A DNA stretch of 33,166 nt, taken from assembly GCA_023413895.1 (NCBI GenBank), contig JAEZOU010000049.1:1-33166 (forward strand). Reading direction: 5' to 3'. Position 1 is the stretch's first letter, and each line of letters starts with the position of its first letter. This DNA is from Bacteroidota bacterium (lineage in GTDB: Bacteria; Bacteroidota; Bacteroidia; Bacteroidales; WCHB1-69). The position numbers were made by a program, and so were the translations under genes. Positions 14,875 to 23,996 of this stretch are shown one piece after another. The notes beneath the pieces were generated by a model. It was not told the origin of the DNA. It searched no databases and saw nothing but the letters and a program-made list of their open reading frames with translations.

Positions 14875-15501
14875 CTATTCTCCTTTTCGTTTTTGAATCT
14901 CTTCGTGAATTTTGTTAGCTAATTCAAACTCTTCGCTAGCTATGGCCCCTTCTAATAAATCTTGTAAATCATTGAGGGTCATATCCTTCAAATTACTATC
15001 TACAAAGGCTTCCAAATTATCAGATTCTGGAGATTGGGTTGACATGGGTGCAGATTCTTGCACATTATCCATATTTTTTGTTTGATTTTTACGAAAAACC
15101 ATCAAACTTTCCAAAGTTTCCTTCCGAATATAAATAGGCACTTTCGCCAACAATGCAATAGCTACAGCATCAGAAGTTCGAGAATCCAACTTAATCTCTT
15201 CTCCTGATTCATTCTTCAAAATGATATATGAATAGTAAATTCCCCCCTCATAATGATAAATCACAACCTTAGAAACTCGATTGTGTGTTGCCTCGACCAA
15301 CTGATTAAATAGCGCGTGTGTACTTGGTCTTCTTGATTCAAAATTATTGATTATTAAAACTATAGATTTTGCCTCATTGATACCAATAATAATCGGTATC
15401 ATTCGATTTCCGTTTCTTTCTGTAAGAATTAGCGCATACGCTTCTGAAGGAACATTTGAGTTTTTTATGTCCGAAACTTCCAATTCGATGAGGTTCTCCA
15501 T
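14875..15501 (-). CDS. Bifunctional nuclease family protein (DUF151) with C-terminal UVR motif
   Basis: Of 208 residues, the first 130 form the DUF151 domain: IELEVSDIKNSN, MIPIIIGINEAKSI, RPSTHALF and the conserved DSRTSDAVAIALLAKVPIY. A polar linker (about 140-175) leads to a UvrB/UvrC-type helical motif, NDLQDLLEGAIASEEFELAN, at about 174-203. DUF151 members have been described with DNase and RNase activity, and the DUF151-UVR fusion is common in Bacteroidota. The gene follows lgt by 2 nt and should be co-transcribed with it. It is convergent with the C10 protease gene, and I see no clear terminator in the 79-bp gap. Confidence 0.9.
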   Translation of the reverse strand: MENLIELEVSDIKNSNVPSEAYALILTERNGNRMIPIIIGINEAKSIVLIINNFESRRPSTHALFNQLVEATHNRVSKVVIYHYEGGIYYSYIILKNESGEEIKLDSRTSDAVAIALLAKVPIYIRKETLESLMVFRKNQTKNMDNVQESAPMSTQSPESDNLEAFVDSNLKDMTLNDLQDLLEGAIASEEFELANKIHEEIQKRKGE

Positions 15502-15503
15502 AG

Positions 15504-16382
15504 TTAATCTTTTTTCGGGGTTTCTGATGCAGGTTCTACATACTGAGGAATATCTTTTCTTTTGATATAGGAATAAATGAGCAAACCTATTCCAATGATA
15601 ATAAACGGAATACTAAGCTTTTGTCCAATATTAAGCGACATTCCAATCTCTTTATCAACCTGAACCTCTTTAAAAAATTCGATAATAAAACGAGCCACAA
15701 AAATTACAGTCAACAATATGCCTGTAGTTCTACCAGGAGCGATTTTTCCTTTTGTAATTTTGAAGTAGTAAATCAACATAAAGATAAAAAGAAGAAGATA
15801 AACCGTTGATTCATAAACTTGTGCAGGGTGTCGGAAAGTACCTGCAACTCCTGGCCCGCCGTAAATAAAGTCAAAAGCCCAAGGAACGTCAGTGATACTT
15901 CCTACAATTTCGTGATTACAAAGATTTCCTAAACGCACCAATGCCGCAGGAATGGGCACCGCAACACAAAGTCGATCTATTAACCACAAAACGTTCATTT
16001 TGTGTTTTATAGCAAAATAGGTTAGGAAAATAATAAGCGCAATTACTGCTCCATGACTTGCTAAACCTTGATAACCGATAAAGTGCCAATTTTCATCAAA
16101 AGGTAACAGAACTTGCAACGGATGAGCAATCAAATATTCGGGTTGATAGAAAAGAAAATGTCCTAATCGCAAACCTATAATCGTCCAAACAATTGTCCAA
16201 ATAGTCAATCTATCTAATAATGGTTGTGAAATTTTTTCATTTTTAAAAATACCCTGCATGGTAAGGTATGCTAAATAAAATCCTGTTGCCAAAAGCACTC
16301 CATACCATCTAACTTCCAGATTACCAATAGAAAACATTACAGGGTCAACCTTCCAAGTAATAAAAGCAAGTAATTGATTCAT
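15504..16382 (-). CDS. lgt: Prolipoprotein diacylglyceryl transferase Lgt
   Basis: Lgt transfers diacylglycerol from phosphatidylglycerol to the lipobox cysteine of prolipoproteins in the inner membrane. Start choice: the frame could open at 16481, but a -7 box lies at 16412-16420, inside that extension, so the ATG at 16382 (MNQLLAFITWKVDPVMF) giving 292 residues is preferred. Signatures are the membrane-embedded SHGAVIA region and VRLGNLCNHEIVGSITDVPW, the counterpart of the Lgt signature R..GN..N.E..G. HPAQVYE follows. There are about seven hydrophobic segments. It serves lipoproteins such as the DUF1573 protein in this window. Confidence 0.95.
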   Translation of the reverse strand: MNQLLAFITWKVDPVMFSIGNLEVRWYGVLLATGFYLAYLTMQGIFKNEKISQPLLDRLTIWTIVWTIIGLRLGHFLFYQPEYLIAHPLQVLLPFDENWHFIGYQGLASHGAVIALIIFLTYFAIKHKMNVLWLIDRLCVAVPIPAALVRLGNLCNHEIVGSITDVPWAFDFIYGGPGVAGTFRHPAQVYESTVYLLLFIFMLIYYFKITKGKIAPGRTTGILLTVIFVARFIIEFFKEVQVDKEIGMSLNIGQKLSIPFIIIGIGLLIYSYIKRKDIPQYVEPASETPKKD

Positions 16383-16411
16383 ATTTATGTATAGGTTTAA
16401 TAAAAAGAATG

Positions 16412-16441
16412 GCAAACATACAAAAAAAAATATAATTTTGC
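16412..16441. promoter_or_regulatory. Overlapping divergent promoters: lgt (minus) and carboxynorspermidine synthase gene (plus)
   Basis: The minus strand has TATGTTTGC at 16420-16412, 30 bp before the lgt ATG. The plus strand has TAATTTTGC at 16433-16441, 57 bp before the plus-strand ATG. Each -7 box occupies the expected -33 region of the other promoter, so both cannot be occupied by polymerase at once. Neither has a perfect -33 TTTG. Confidence 0.6.
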
Positions 16442-16497
16442 ACCTAATAAATTCGCAGAGAAAATTATCAATAAACAACAAATAAAATCTAAGAAAA

Positions 16498-17697
16498 ATG
16501 GCAAAAGTTTTAATTATTGGCGCTGGCGGTGTAGGTGCTGTTGTAGCTCACAAATGTGCATCTGTTCCAGAAGTATTCACTGACATTATGTTGGCAAGTA
16601 GAACCAAATCAAAATGTGATAAAATTGCAGCAGCTGTTGGCGGAAATAGAATTAAAACCGCTCAAGTAGATGCGGACAATGTAGAGGAGTTGATTGCGCT
16701 TATCAATAGTTATAAACCAGAATTGGTAATCAACGTGGCATTGCCTTATCAAGATCTTTCTATTATGGATGCTTGTTTGGCAACCAAAACCCACTATATG
16801 GATACAGCAAATTATGAGCCGAAAGATGAGGCTAAATTTGAATACAAATGGCAATGGGCTTACCAAGAAAGATTTAAAGAAGCTGGTATTATGGCCCTTT
16901 TAGGCTGTGGTTTTGACCCAGGTGTTACTAGTATCTATACCGCATACGCAGCAAAACATCATTTTGATGAAATTCATTACTTAGACATTGTGGATTGTAA
17001 TGCTGGCGACCACGGAAAAGCTTTCGCTACCAACTTCAATCCTGAAATCAATATTCGTGAGATTACTCAACGCGGAAAATATTGGGAAAATGGCCAATGG
17101 ATAGAAATCGATCCTATGTCAATCCATAAATCAATTAACTACCCAAATATCGGCGAAAGAGAATCCTATTTGCTTTACCACGAGGAACTTGAATCTCTAA
17201 CAAAAAATTATCCAACAATTAAAAGAGCAAGATTCTGGATGACTTTCGGTCAGAAATATTTGACAGTTTTGAATGTTTTACAAGAAGTAGGACTTACCAG
17301 CATTAAACCAATTGTGTATGAAGGACACGAAATTGTTCCTTTACAATTTTTGAAAGCTGTTCTTCCTGAACCCGCTTCTTTAGCTGAAGGTTACACTGGA
17401 CAAACCTCCATCGGTTGCCAAATTAGAGGTATTAAAGATGGAAAAGAACGCACTTACTACATCTGGAACAACTGCGACCACGCTGCCGCTTATAATGAAA
17501 TTGGTGCACAAGCAGTTTCTTATACTACGGGAGTTCCTGCCATGTTAGGCGCAAAAATGATTTTAACAGGCACTTGGAAAGGTGCTGGTGTTTTCAACGT
17601 AGAAGAGTTTGACCCAGACCCATTTATGGCTGAAATCGGTAAATATGGCTTGCCTTGGAATGAAAGTATTGACCAACCTCTTCCTGTAGAACAGTAA
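16498..17697 (+). CDS. Saccharopine dehydrogenase family, carboxynorspermidine synthase-like
   Basis: The 399-residue protein opens with a Rossmann loop, VLIIGAGGVGAVVAHKCA (4-21), and continues with LASRTKSKCDKI, YMDTANYEP and LLGCGFDPGVTSIY. IWNNCDHAAAYNEIGAQAVSYTTGVPA near the C-terminus is highly typical of carboxynorspermidine synthase, also called carboxyspermidine dehydrogenase. This enzyme condenses aspartate semialdehyde with a diamine in the alternative polyamine route used by many Bacteroidota. Its partner decarboxylase (nspC) is not in the window. Lysine-pathway saccharopine dehydrogenase is the less likely reading. First gene of the plus-strand run leading into porQ, which starts 10 bp later. 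Confidence 0.88.
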   Translation: MAKVLIIGAGGVGAVVAHKCASVPEVFTDIMLASRTKSKCDKIAAAVGGNRIKTAQVDADNVEELIALINSYKPELVINVALPYQDLSIMDACLATKTHYMDTANYEPKDEAKFEYKWQWAYQERFKEAGIMALLGCGFDPGVTSIYTAYAAKHHFDEIHYLDIVDCNAGDHGKAFATNFNPEINIREITQRGKYWENGQWIEIDPMSIHKSINYPNIGERESYLLYHEELESLTKNYPTIKRARFWMTFGQKYLTVLNVLQEVGLTSIKPIVYEGHEIVPLQFLKAVLPEPASLAEGYTGQTSIGCQIRGIKDGKERTYYIWNNCDHAAAYNEIGAQAVSYTTGVPAMLGAKMILTGTWKGAGVFNVEEFDPDPFMAEIGKYGLPWNESIDQPLPVEQ

Positions 17698-17707
17698 AAT
17701 TATATCG

Positions 17708-18805
17708 ATGAACTTTAAACATTTCTCCTTCTTGGCTGTGTTATTGTGCAGTTTGATGACAACAAAAGCGCAAGTAGGCGGGAAATATGTTTATCCTTTC
17801 CTGAGCACCCCCTATTCTGCACGTTTAGCAGCGTTAGGCGGTGCTCTTGTTTCTGTTAGAGATGAAGACCCAACACTGATAATGTATAATCCCTCTTCAA
17901 TTTCCCCAACATTCCATACAAGCTTGTCTGTCAATTGTATAGACTATTTCAACTCCGCAGTTTATGCTTCTGCACTCTATTCACATACTTTTGAGAAAGT
18001 TGGGAGTTTTGCATTTGAATTTAAAACATTAAATTATGGTAAATTTCAATATACCAATGAATTTGGTGAAGAATTAGGAGCTTTTTATGCAGGAGATTAT
18101 GCAGCTACAGTGGGCTGGGGACGACAATTGGACAGCAATTGGTCGATTGGAGCAAACTTAAAGTTGATTCTTTCTGATTACGAAGATTATAACTCTTTCG
18201 GAGTAGCTGTCGATGTCGCAGGTTCCTATTACAACCCTGAAAAACGCCTTTCGTTGTCGTTATTAGTGAAAAACTTAGGTTCGCAGATAAAACCTTTTAC
18301 ACCAGGAAATTACGAAAGATTACCTTTTGATATACAATTTGCTCTCTCGCAACGATTACAACATCTTCCGCTTCGTTACCACATCTCGTTTCACTCTTTA
18401 TACAAGTGGAAAATGGGTTATGTTGGAGAAAATGACCCTATGTTGGAATATGATGTAATTACTGGCGAGCCGCAATATCCTTCCAGATTTTCTCAAGAAA
18501 TGAATAACTTTTTTCGACATATTGTTTTCGGAATTGAAATTATGCCGATTAAGCAACTTTCTCTTTTTGTGAGCTATAACCATCATAGAAACAGAGAGAT
18601 GTATATTTTACAAAAGAAAACTTTGGCTGGTTTTTCATACGGATTTATGTTGAACTTTAACAATATCCAATTTGCTTTTTCTCGCGCTCACTACGCAGCA
18701 GGAGCGACTCCTAACTATTTTTCTTTCTCTTTAAATATTAATGATTTATCAAAACTATCAAAAGAGAAAAAAACACGTAAACTATCACGAAAAACAGATA
18801 ATTAA
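17708..18805 (+). CDS. porQ: Type IX secretion system protein PorQ
   Basis: 365 residues with a signal peptide (to about TKAQ, 19-22) and the opening GGKYVYPFLSTPYSARLAALGGALVSVRDED-like stretch that marks PorQ. Alternating amphipathic strands follow, consistent with an outer-membrane beta barrel of the PorV/FadL type (SYNHHRNREM, FSYGFMLNFNNIQFAFSRAHYAAGATPN). PorQ works with PorU, PorV and PorZ in outer-membrane processing and anchoring of T9SS cargo in Porphyromonas gingivalis. The strongly basic C-terminus KEKKTRKLSRKTDN is unusual. Its stop overlaps the following ATG (TAATG). A C25 protease with a T9SS domain lies two genes downstream. Confidence 0.9.
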   Translation: MNFKHFSFLAVLLCSLMTTKAQVGGKYVYPFLSTPYSARLAALGGALVSVRDEDPTLIMYNPSSISPTFHTSLSVNCIDYFNSAVYASALYSHTFEKVGSFAFEFKTLNYGKFQYTNEFGEELGAFYAGDYAATVGWGRQLDSNWSIGANLKLILSDYEDYNSFGVAVDVAGSYYNPEKRLSLSLLVKNLGSQIKPFTPGNYERLPFDIQFALSQRLQHLPLRYHISFHSLYKWKMGYVGENDPMLEYDVITGEPQYPSRFSQEMNNFFRHIVFGIEIMPIKQLSLFVSYNHHRNREMYILQKKTLAGFSYGFMLNFNNIQFAFSRAHYAAGATPNYFSFSLNINDLSKLSKEKKTRKLSRKTDN

Positions 18806-20013
18806 TGGTAAAAGTTCCCTTTTCCCCTCCACATATAGATAATAAAATTATTACTGAAGTTGTCGATGCTTTACAATCAGGTTGGATTACAACTGGACCC
18901 AAAACCAAAGAGTTTGAGCGAAGATTGGCTTCGTTTGTTGGTATTTCTAACGTTCTGTGTGTCAGTTCCAACTCGGCGGGACTTGAACTAATGCTTCGCT
19001 GGTTTGGAGTTCAACCAGGCGATGAAGTAATTGTGCCTGCATACACCTATTGCGCAACAGCTAACGTGGTAGTACATTGCGGTGCTACGCCCATTATGGT
19101 AGATGTAAATCCCGATTTTAACATCTCTGTCGAAAATGTTAGAAAAGCTATCACTCCGAAAACTAAAGTGATTATGCCTGTTGACATAGGTGGATTTCCT
19201 TGCGATTACGATGAACTGATTTCATTAGTAAATGAAGAGAAGATTAGGGCACAATTTTCCCCACAAACAGAGGAGCAAAATCGCTTGGGGAGAATCTTAA
19301 TTCTTTCAGATTCAGCGCATTCTATAGGTGCTTGGTACAAAGGAAAACGCGCCGGCGCAATGGCAGACTTGAGCGTCTTCTCTTTCCACGCCGTTAAAAA
19401 TTTAACAACAGCAGAGGGCGGAGCTATCTGTTTGAATCTTCCACAACCATTTGATAATCAAGAACTTTATAAGAAGTTGTGCGTAATGTCTCTTCACGGT
19501 CAAAGTAAGGATGCACTTGCTAAAACACAAATCGGAAATTGGCGCTACGATGTGGAATATGCTGGTTATAAATGTAATATGCCAGATGTATTAGCCGCAA
19601 TGGGACTCGTTGAGTTGGACAGATATGAAGAGGTTCTAAAACGCCGCCAACAAATTTTTGACCATTATTCTGAAACTTTCTCTCGCTATTCATGCTTCGA
19701 AGTTCCAGAATATATCAACAAAAATAAAATATCATCTTTTCACGTATATCTTCTTCGTATAAAAGATATTACTGAATCAGAAAGAGATGAAATTATGCAA
19801 AAAATATTTGAACAAGAGGTGTCTGTAAATGTACACTTTATTCCTCTTCCTATGTTATCAGCATATAAATCAATAGGTTATAAAATTTCTCAATATCCTA
19901 TTACATACCAAAATTATTCTCGAGAAATCAGTCTTCCTGTATATTACACGCTTACTGATGAACAAGTAGAAACTGTTATCGATGCTGTTTTGAAAAGCTG
20001 TAAATGTAAATAA
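18805..20013 (+). CDS. DegT/DnrJ/EryC1/StrS-family PLP aminotransferase
   Basis: The 402-residue protein is a fold-type I sugar aminotransferase. Motifs are GWITTGPKTKEFERRLA (29-45), VSSNSAGLELMLR, PAYTYCATANVVVHCGATPIMVD, SDSAHSIGAWYKG and the PLP-binding lysine K198 in FSFHAVKNLTTAEGGA. MSLHGQSKDAL and NMPDVLAAMGLVEL follow in the family's usual order. It would make an amino sugar nucleotide for a surface glycan. It is coupled to porQ by TAATG and sits 8 bp before the C25 protease gene. Supplying the A-LPS or another glycan to which T9SS cargo is anchored is a tempting inference, not shown by sequence. Confidence 0.92.
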   Translation: MVKVPFSPPHIDNKIITEVVDALQSGWITTGPKTKEFERRLASFVGISNVLCVSSNSAGLELMLRWFGVQPGDEVIVPAYTYCATANVVVHCGATPIMVDVNPDFNISVENVRKAITPKTKVIMPVDIGGFPCDYDELISLVNEEKIRAQFSPQTEEQNRLGRILILSDSAHSIGAWYKGKRAGAMADLSVFSFHAVKNLTTAEGGAICLNLPQPFDNQELYKKLCVMSLHGQSKDALAKTQIGNWRYDVEYAGYKCNMPDVLAAMGLVELDRYEEVLKRRQQIFDHYSETFSRYSCFEVPEYINKNKISSFHVYLLRIKDITESERDEIMQKIFEQEVSVNVHFIPLPMLSAYKSIGYKISQYPITYQNYSREISLPVYYTLTDEQVETVIDAVLKSCKCK

Positions 20014-20021
20014 TTTAATCT

Positions 20022-22931
20022 ATGAAAAAAATAGTATTCATTCTTTTATTACTAGTAATTAGTACTTTATCATTTTCTCAAGGTGTTGAGTTTGAACTAC
20101 TAGAAAACTCATCTTCTGAAATAAGAATCAGAGTTACCTTTCCAGATTATTCTTTGAATTCAGTACAAGTTGATGGTGAAGAGATGCACGAAATCACTAT
20201 GGAAAATGCTTATCCTATTGATAATGAAGGGTATCCTCAGTTTTTAAAATCTACAACCTCCATTATCATTTCTGAAGAGAATAATCTTCCTGATATTGAA
20301 GTTGTTAATGAAGATTTTATTTTGATTGATAATTTTAAATTGGCACCATCACGCGGTAAAATTTATCGTAATGTTGATCCCAATACCATAGCTCACAGAA
20401 AAGGTTCTGCTTATAGCGAAAATCGCTTTTTAGGCGATAATCAAGGAGTTTTAGGAGAAATCTACCAATTACGCGATTTCAAAGGGGTTTCTATTGCAGT
20501 TAGTCCATTTGCCTACAACCCTGTTTCTGAAACCTTAAAACTTTATCGCTCAATGGTTTTAGTAGTACACTTTTCGCAGATTAACAACATTTCTACTGCT
20601 CATAAAAACACCTCATCTTATCATCAAGTATATCAAAAACATTTTTTGAATTATACACTCAATAGAACAACTCCTCTTGACGAAGAGGGAGAGATGTTGA
20701 TTTTAGCACCCGATAATTTTGTTAATGCCCTGCAACCACTAAAAGAGTGGAAAATTAAATGCGGAATTCCAACAGAAATTGTCCCACTGTCTGTTGCTGG
20801 AACAACCAAAGTTGCTGTTAAGTCGTTCATTACCAACTATTACAATAATCACAACTTAGCATATGTTATTGCCGTTGGCGACCATGCACAATTTCCCCCT
20901 TATATCATGAATACGGGTTGGTACACTGCTGCTGCCGATAATTATTATGCTGAGGTTGCAGGTGGTGATAAATATCCCGATTTTTTCTTCTCTAAATTAT
21001 CTGCTTCTACAATAGAACAAGTAGAAACACAAGTGGCAAAAATATTGATGTATGAGCAAGTTACTGGCGAAACTAGCCATTACACAACCACTTGTGGTAT
21101 TGCAAGCCAAGAGGGCCCTGGCGATGCTGGCGAATATGATTTTCAACATATCCGTAATATTCAAAATAAACTTCTAAACTTCACATATACAGACATGTAT
21201 GAAATTTATGAAGGTTCTCAAGGAGGAAATGACGCAAGCGGTTATCCTAATGCAACATTGGTTTCCCAAGCCATAAACGCAGGTGTAGGAATTATAAATT
21301 ATTGCGGTCATGGTGACTACAATATGTGGGTAACTTCTAGCTTCAATAATAATCATGTTAATCAGTTAACCAATTATAATAAGTTACCAATTATTATCTC
21401 AACTGCTTGTGTAAACGGCGAATATGATTCACAAACATGCTTTGCTGAAAGTTGGTTGTGGGCAAAAAAAAATAACAAACTAACGGGTGCAGCAGGTACG
21501 GTAATGTCAACAATCAATCAATCGTGGAACCCCCCTATGTGCGGCCAAGACCAAATGATAAATTTGCTGACTGAGATGAATCCTAATATGGCAAGACGTA
21601 CTTTCGGAGGCATTGTTTTTGGAGGCCTTTTCAAAATTCTTGACCAATATTATGATGATGAAACAACCCGTACTTGGCTTATCTTTGGAGATCCCTCAAT
21701 GCAAATTAGAACGGATATTCCTCAACAACTTACTGCTTCTCATAATACTATTGTTCCATTTGGATTACAAAATATTGACATTGCTTGCCCTACTGATGGC
21801 GCAAAATTCTGTTTGAGTAATGGAGACACTATTTTCGACGTTGCTACTGTTGAAAATGGAATGGTTTCGCTGACAATTCCTCAAAATCTATTGCCTTTAG
21901 ATACACTTTTTGTAACAGGAACCATGTTCAACTATATCCCTTATCAAGCGCAAATTACATTTTCACAATATGTTGAACCCTTTATTCTTCTAAAATCTAT
22001 TTATTTTACTGATAATCAAGAAAATATTATTAATCCAACATACGCAAAAAATTGCAATTTAAATCTGACTGTGCAAAATATAGGTCAACAAATGGCTACA
22101 GAAACTTCGGTTGAAGTTACGATTTCAGACCCTTATATTACAACTAATAATACTCAATCTCAAGTCTTTAATCTTAACTCTTTTGAAGAATATCAGATTA
22201 TCAATATTTCCAATTTGCAAATTGCCAATAATGTACCATACGGTTATCAACTACCTATCACCTTTACAATTCGAAATAATGGAACTACAAAAGACACTAC
22301 TTTTATGCAAAGAGTGTACGCTCCAGTTCCAGAAATTATGGATTTGGTAGTGATTGATGAAAATTCAAATGTAATTGAAAATGGAAGTTTAGATATTGCA
22401 GAAAATGCTATTTTGCAATTTACTTTAGCCAATAATGGTGATGCTGCATCTGTTCCAGGTTCCGTTTTATTAGAATCTATAACACGTAATTTATCTATCA
22501 ATCGTCCGTTGAATAGTATGGAAAGTTTGTTAGAAGAGGAATCAAAATCATTGAATTTCAGAGTTTCTGTAAAGAACGATGTGCCTGCAAATACAACAGA
22601 ACATTTGCGTATTACCTATAGTTACGAGGGTTATACCATCTCCAAAGATTTCTATTTAATAATTTCTCAAACAGTTTCTATTACCGACTTTTCAGATAAT
22701 ACAATAATGCTATTTCCAAATCCAACTGCAGGACAATTGAGAGTTGAATCTTCTCAAATAATGAAATTGATTCAGATTTATGATTTGGAAGGAAGATTAA
22801 TGAATTTGCATGAAGTAAATGACACTTCCGTAAATATCCACATTGAAGACTACCCTTCTGGTATCTATTTTGTGAAGGTGCTGAATGCAAATAATGAGAT
22901 TATCAACGTACAACAAATTATCAAAAAATAA
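20022..22931 (+). CDS. C25 (gingipain-like) cysteine protease with T9SS sorting domain
   Basis: 969 residues with signal peptide (to about SFSQ, 17-20). A propeptide-like N-terminal domain (LKLYRSMVLVVHFS near 180) precedes the catalytic domain (about 225-570: EMLILAPDNFVNALQPLKEWK, YVIAVGDHAQFPP). The catalytic pair is H430 in NYCGHGD and C463 in STACVNGEYD, 33 residues apart as in RgpB (H211/C244). GAAGTVMSTINQSW and WLIFGDPSMQIR are also family-typical. Ig-like domains occupy about 570-890. The last 75 residues (LFPNPTAGQLRVES to GIYFVKVLNANNEI) are a type A T9SS domain. It could be a PorU-like sortase, but the C-terminal sorting signal and the neighbours fit an exported gingipain relative equally well. 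Confidence 0.9.
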   Translation: MKKIVFILLLLVISTLSFSQGVEFELLENSSSEIRIRVTFPDYSLNSVQVDGEEMHEITMENAYPIDNEGYPQFLKSTTSIIISEENNLPDIEVVNEDFILIDNFKLAPSRGKIYRNVDPNTIAHRKGSAYSENRFLGDNQGVLGEIYQLRDFKGVSIAVSPFAYNPVSETLKLYRSMVLVVHFSQINNISTAHKNTSSYHQVYQKHFLNYTLNRTTPLDEEGEMLILAPDNFVNALQPLKEWKIKCGIPTEIVPLSVAGTTKVAVKSFITNYYNNHNLAYVIAVGDHAQFPPYIMNTGWYTAAADNYYAEVAGGDKYPDFFFSKLSASTIEQVETQVAKILMYEQVTGETSHYTTTCGIASQEGPGDAGEYDFQHIRNIQNKLLNFTYTDMYEIYEGSQGGNDASGYPNATLVSQAINAGVGIINYCGHGDYNMWVTSSFNNNHVNQLTNYNKLPIIISTACVNGEYDSQTCFAESWLWAKKNNKLTGAAGTVMSTINQSWNPPMCGQDQMINLLTEMNPNMARRTFGGIVFGGLFKILDQYYDDETTRTWLIFGDPSMQIRTDIPQQLTASHNTIVPFGLQNIDIACPTDGAKFCLSNGDTIFDVATVENGMVSLTIPQNLLPLDTLFVTGTMFNYIPYQAQITFSQYVEPFILLKSIYFTDNQENIINPTYAKNCNLNLTVQNIGQQMATETSVEVTISDPYITTNNTQSQVFNLNSFEEYQIINISNLQIANNVPYGYQLPITFTIRNNGTTKDTTFMQRVYAPVPEIMDLVVIDENSNVIENGSLDIAENAILQFTLANNGDAASVPGSVLLESITRNLSINRPLNSMESLLEEESKSLNFRVSVKNDVPANTTEHLRITYSYEGYTISKDFYLIISQTVSITDFSDNTIMLFPNPTAGQLRVESSQIMKLIQIYDLEGRLMNLHEVNDTSVNIHIEDYPSGIYFVKVLNANNEIINVQQIIKK

Positions 22932-22935
22932 AACT

Positions 22936-23712
22936 ATGTCAAAAGAACGTCCACTTATACTAATTACCAATGATGATGGTTATGAAGCAAAAGGATTGGC
23001 ATCTCTAATTGAAGCTGCAGCTCCTTTTGGGGAGATTGTAGTAATAACTACCGATACACCACGTTCTGGTAATGCCCACGCCATTACGATGAGTACACCA
23101 TTGCGTATTACTCAATACAAGCAATACGACAATGTTACCATTTATCGCACTAATGGAACGCCTGTAGATTGCGTAAAATTGGGCCAAAGAGTGATTCTAC
23201 GCGACCGAAAAATAGATCTTGTACTTTCGGGTATCAATCACGGATCAAACTCCTCAGTAAGCCTAATTTACTCTGGAACAATGGCAGCCGCTATCGAAGC
23301 AAGTTTTGAAAATACACCAGCAATAGGTTTTTCGTTGTTAGATTATGCCGCTGATGCCGACTTTTCAGGGGCTAAAATGGTTGTTGCCAAAATGATAGAA
23401 AAAGTACTCCGCGATGGTCTACCTGATTTTACTTGTCTTAACGTAAATATTCCTGCTATTCCTGCTGAAGAGATTAAGGGAATGAAAGTTACACGACAAA
23501 CGATGGGATATTGGTATGAGGATTTGCACGAAAATATTGATACTTTTGGCAGGAAATATTATTGGTTATCTGGTTATTTGAAAAATACTGATGAATCACC
23601 AGAGGGAACTTGCGAATGGGCTTTGCAAAATAATTATGTTTCTATTCAGCCCGTTCAATTTGATATGACAGCACATAAACACATTAAAGATTTGAAAAAA
23701 TGGGAAGAATAG
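22936..23712 (+). CDS. surE: 5'/3'-nucleotidase SurE
   Basis: The start at 22936 gives MSKERPLILITNDDGYEAKGL and 258 residues, a normal SurE length. An in-frame upstream ATG would run into the protease gene and is not needed. The metal site is NDDG (12-15), with SGNAHAITM, TPVDCVKLG and SGINHGSNSSVSLIYSGTMAAA completing the family pattern. SurE dephosphorylates nucleoside monophosphates in stationary phase. It overlaps the next small gene by 13 bp. Confidence 0.95.
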   Translation: MSKERPLILITNDDGYEAKGLASLIEAAAPFGEIVVITTDTPRSGNAHAITMSTPLRITQYKQYDNVTIYRTNGTPVDCVKLGQRVILRDRKIDLVLSGINHGSNSSVSLIYSGTMAAAIEASFENTPAIGFSLLDYAADADFSGAKMVVAKMIEKVLRDGLPDFTCLNVNIPAIPAEEIKGMKVTRQTMGYWYEDLHENIDTFGRKYYWLSGYLKNTDESPEGTCEWALQNNYVSIQPVQFDMTAHKHIKDLKKWEE

Positions 23713-23996
23713 TAGATACTTTAAGACGCGATTCCCTTTGGATGGGAGTTTTAATCGGAATTCTTTGTCCTGCACTAATTTTTGGACTTATCGAATTGAT
23801 TATCTTTATTATAGGAAAGAATCTTGAAAGAGTGGCAGTAATTGAAATCCAAAAAATTCTTCTTTTGAGTGTAATTCCAAACCTTTTTATCTTACGCCAT
23901 TATCTGTTGAAATTAAAATATGATTTAACGGGACGTGGAATTTTGTTAGCAACCTTCTTAATTGCTATTTTATTCACAATCTTAGAGTTTATTTAA
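23700..23996 (+). CDS. Small membrane protein downstream of surE
   Basis: The 98-residue protein has three hydrophobic segments at about 16-38, 50-62 and 80-97 and a basic MGRIVDTLRRDSLWMG start. It is not recognised as an enzyme. Proteins of this size and pattern sit between surE and lpxB in many Bacteroidales. Here the pairing with surE is kept, with a 13-bp overlap that implies translational coupling, but no lpxB follows. Its 3' end overlaps the MATE gene on the other strand by 8 bp. Confidence 0.75.
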   Translation: MGRIVDTLRRDSLWMGVLIGILCPALIFGLIELIIFIIGKNLERVAVIEIQKILLLSVIPNLFILRHYLLKLKYDLTGRGILLATFLIAILFTILEFI

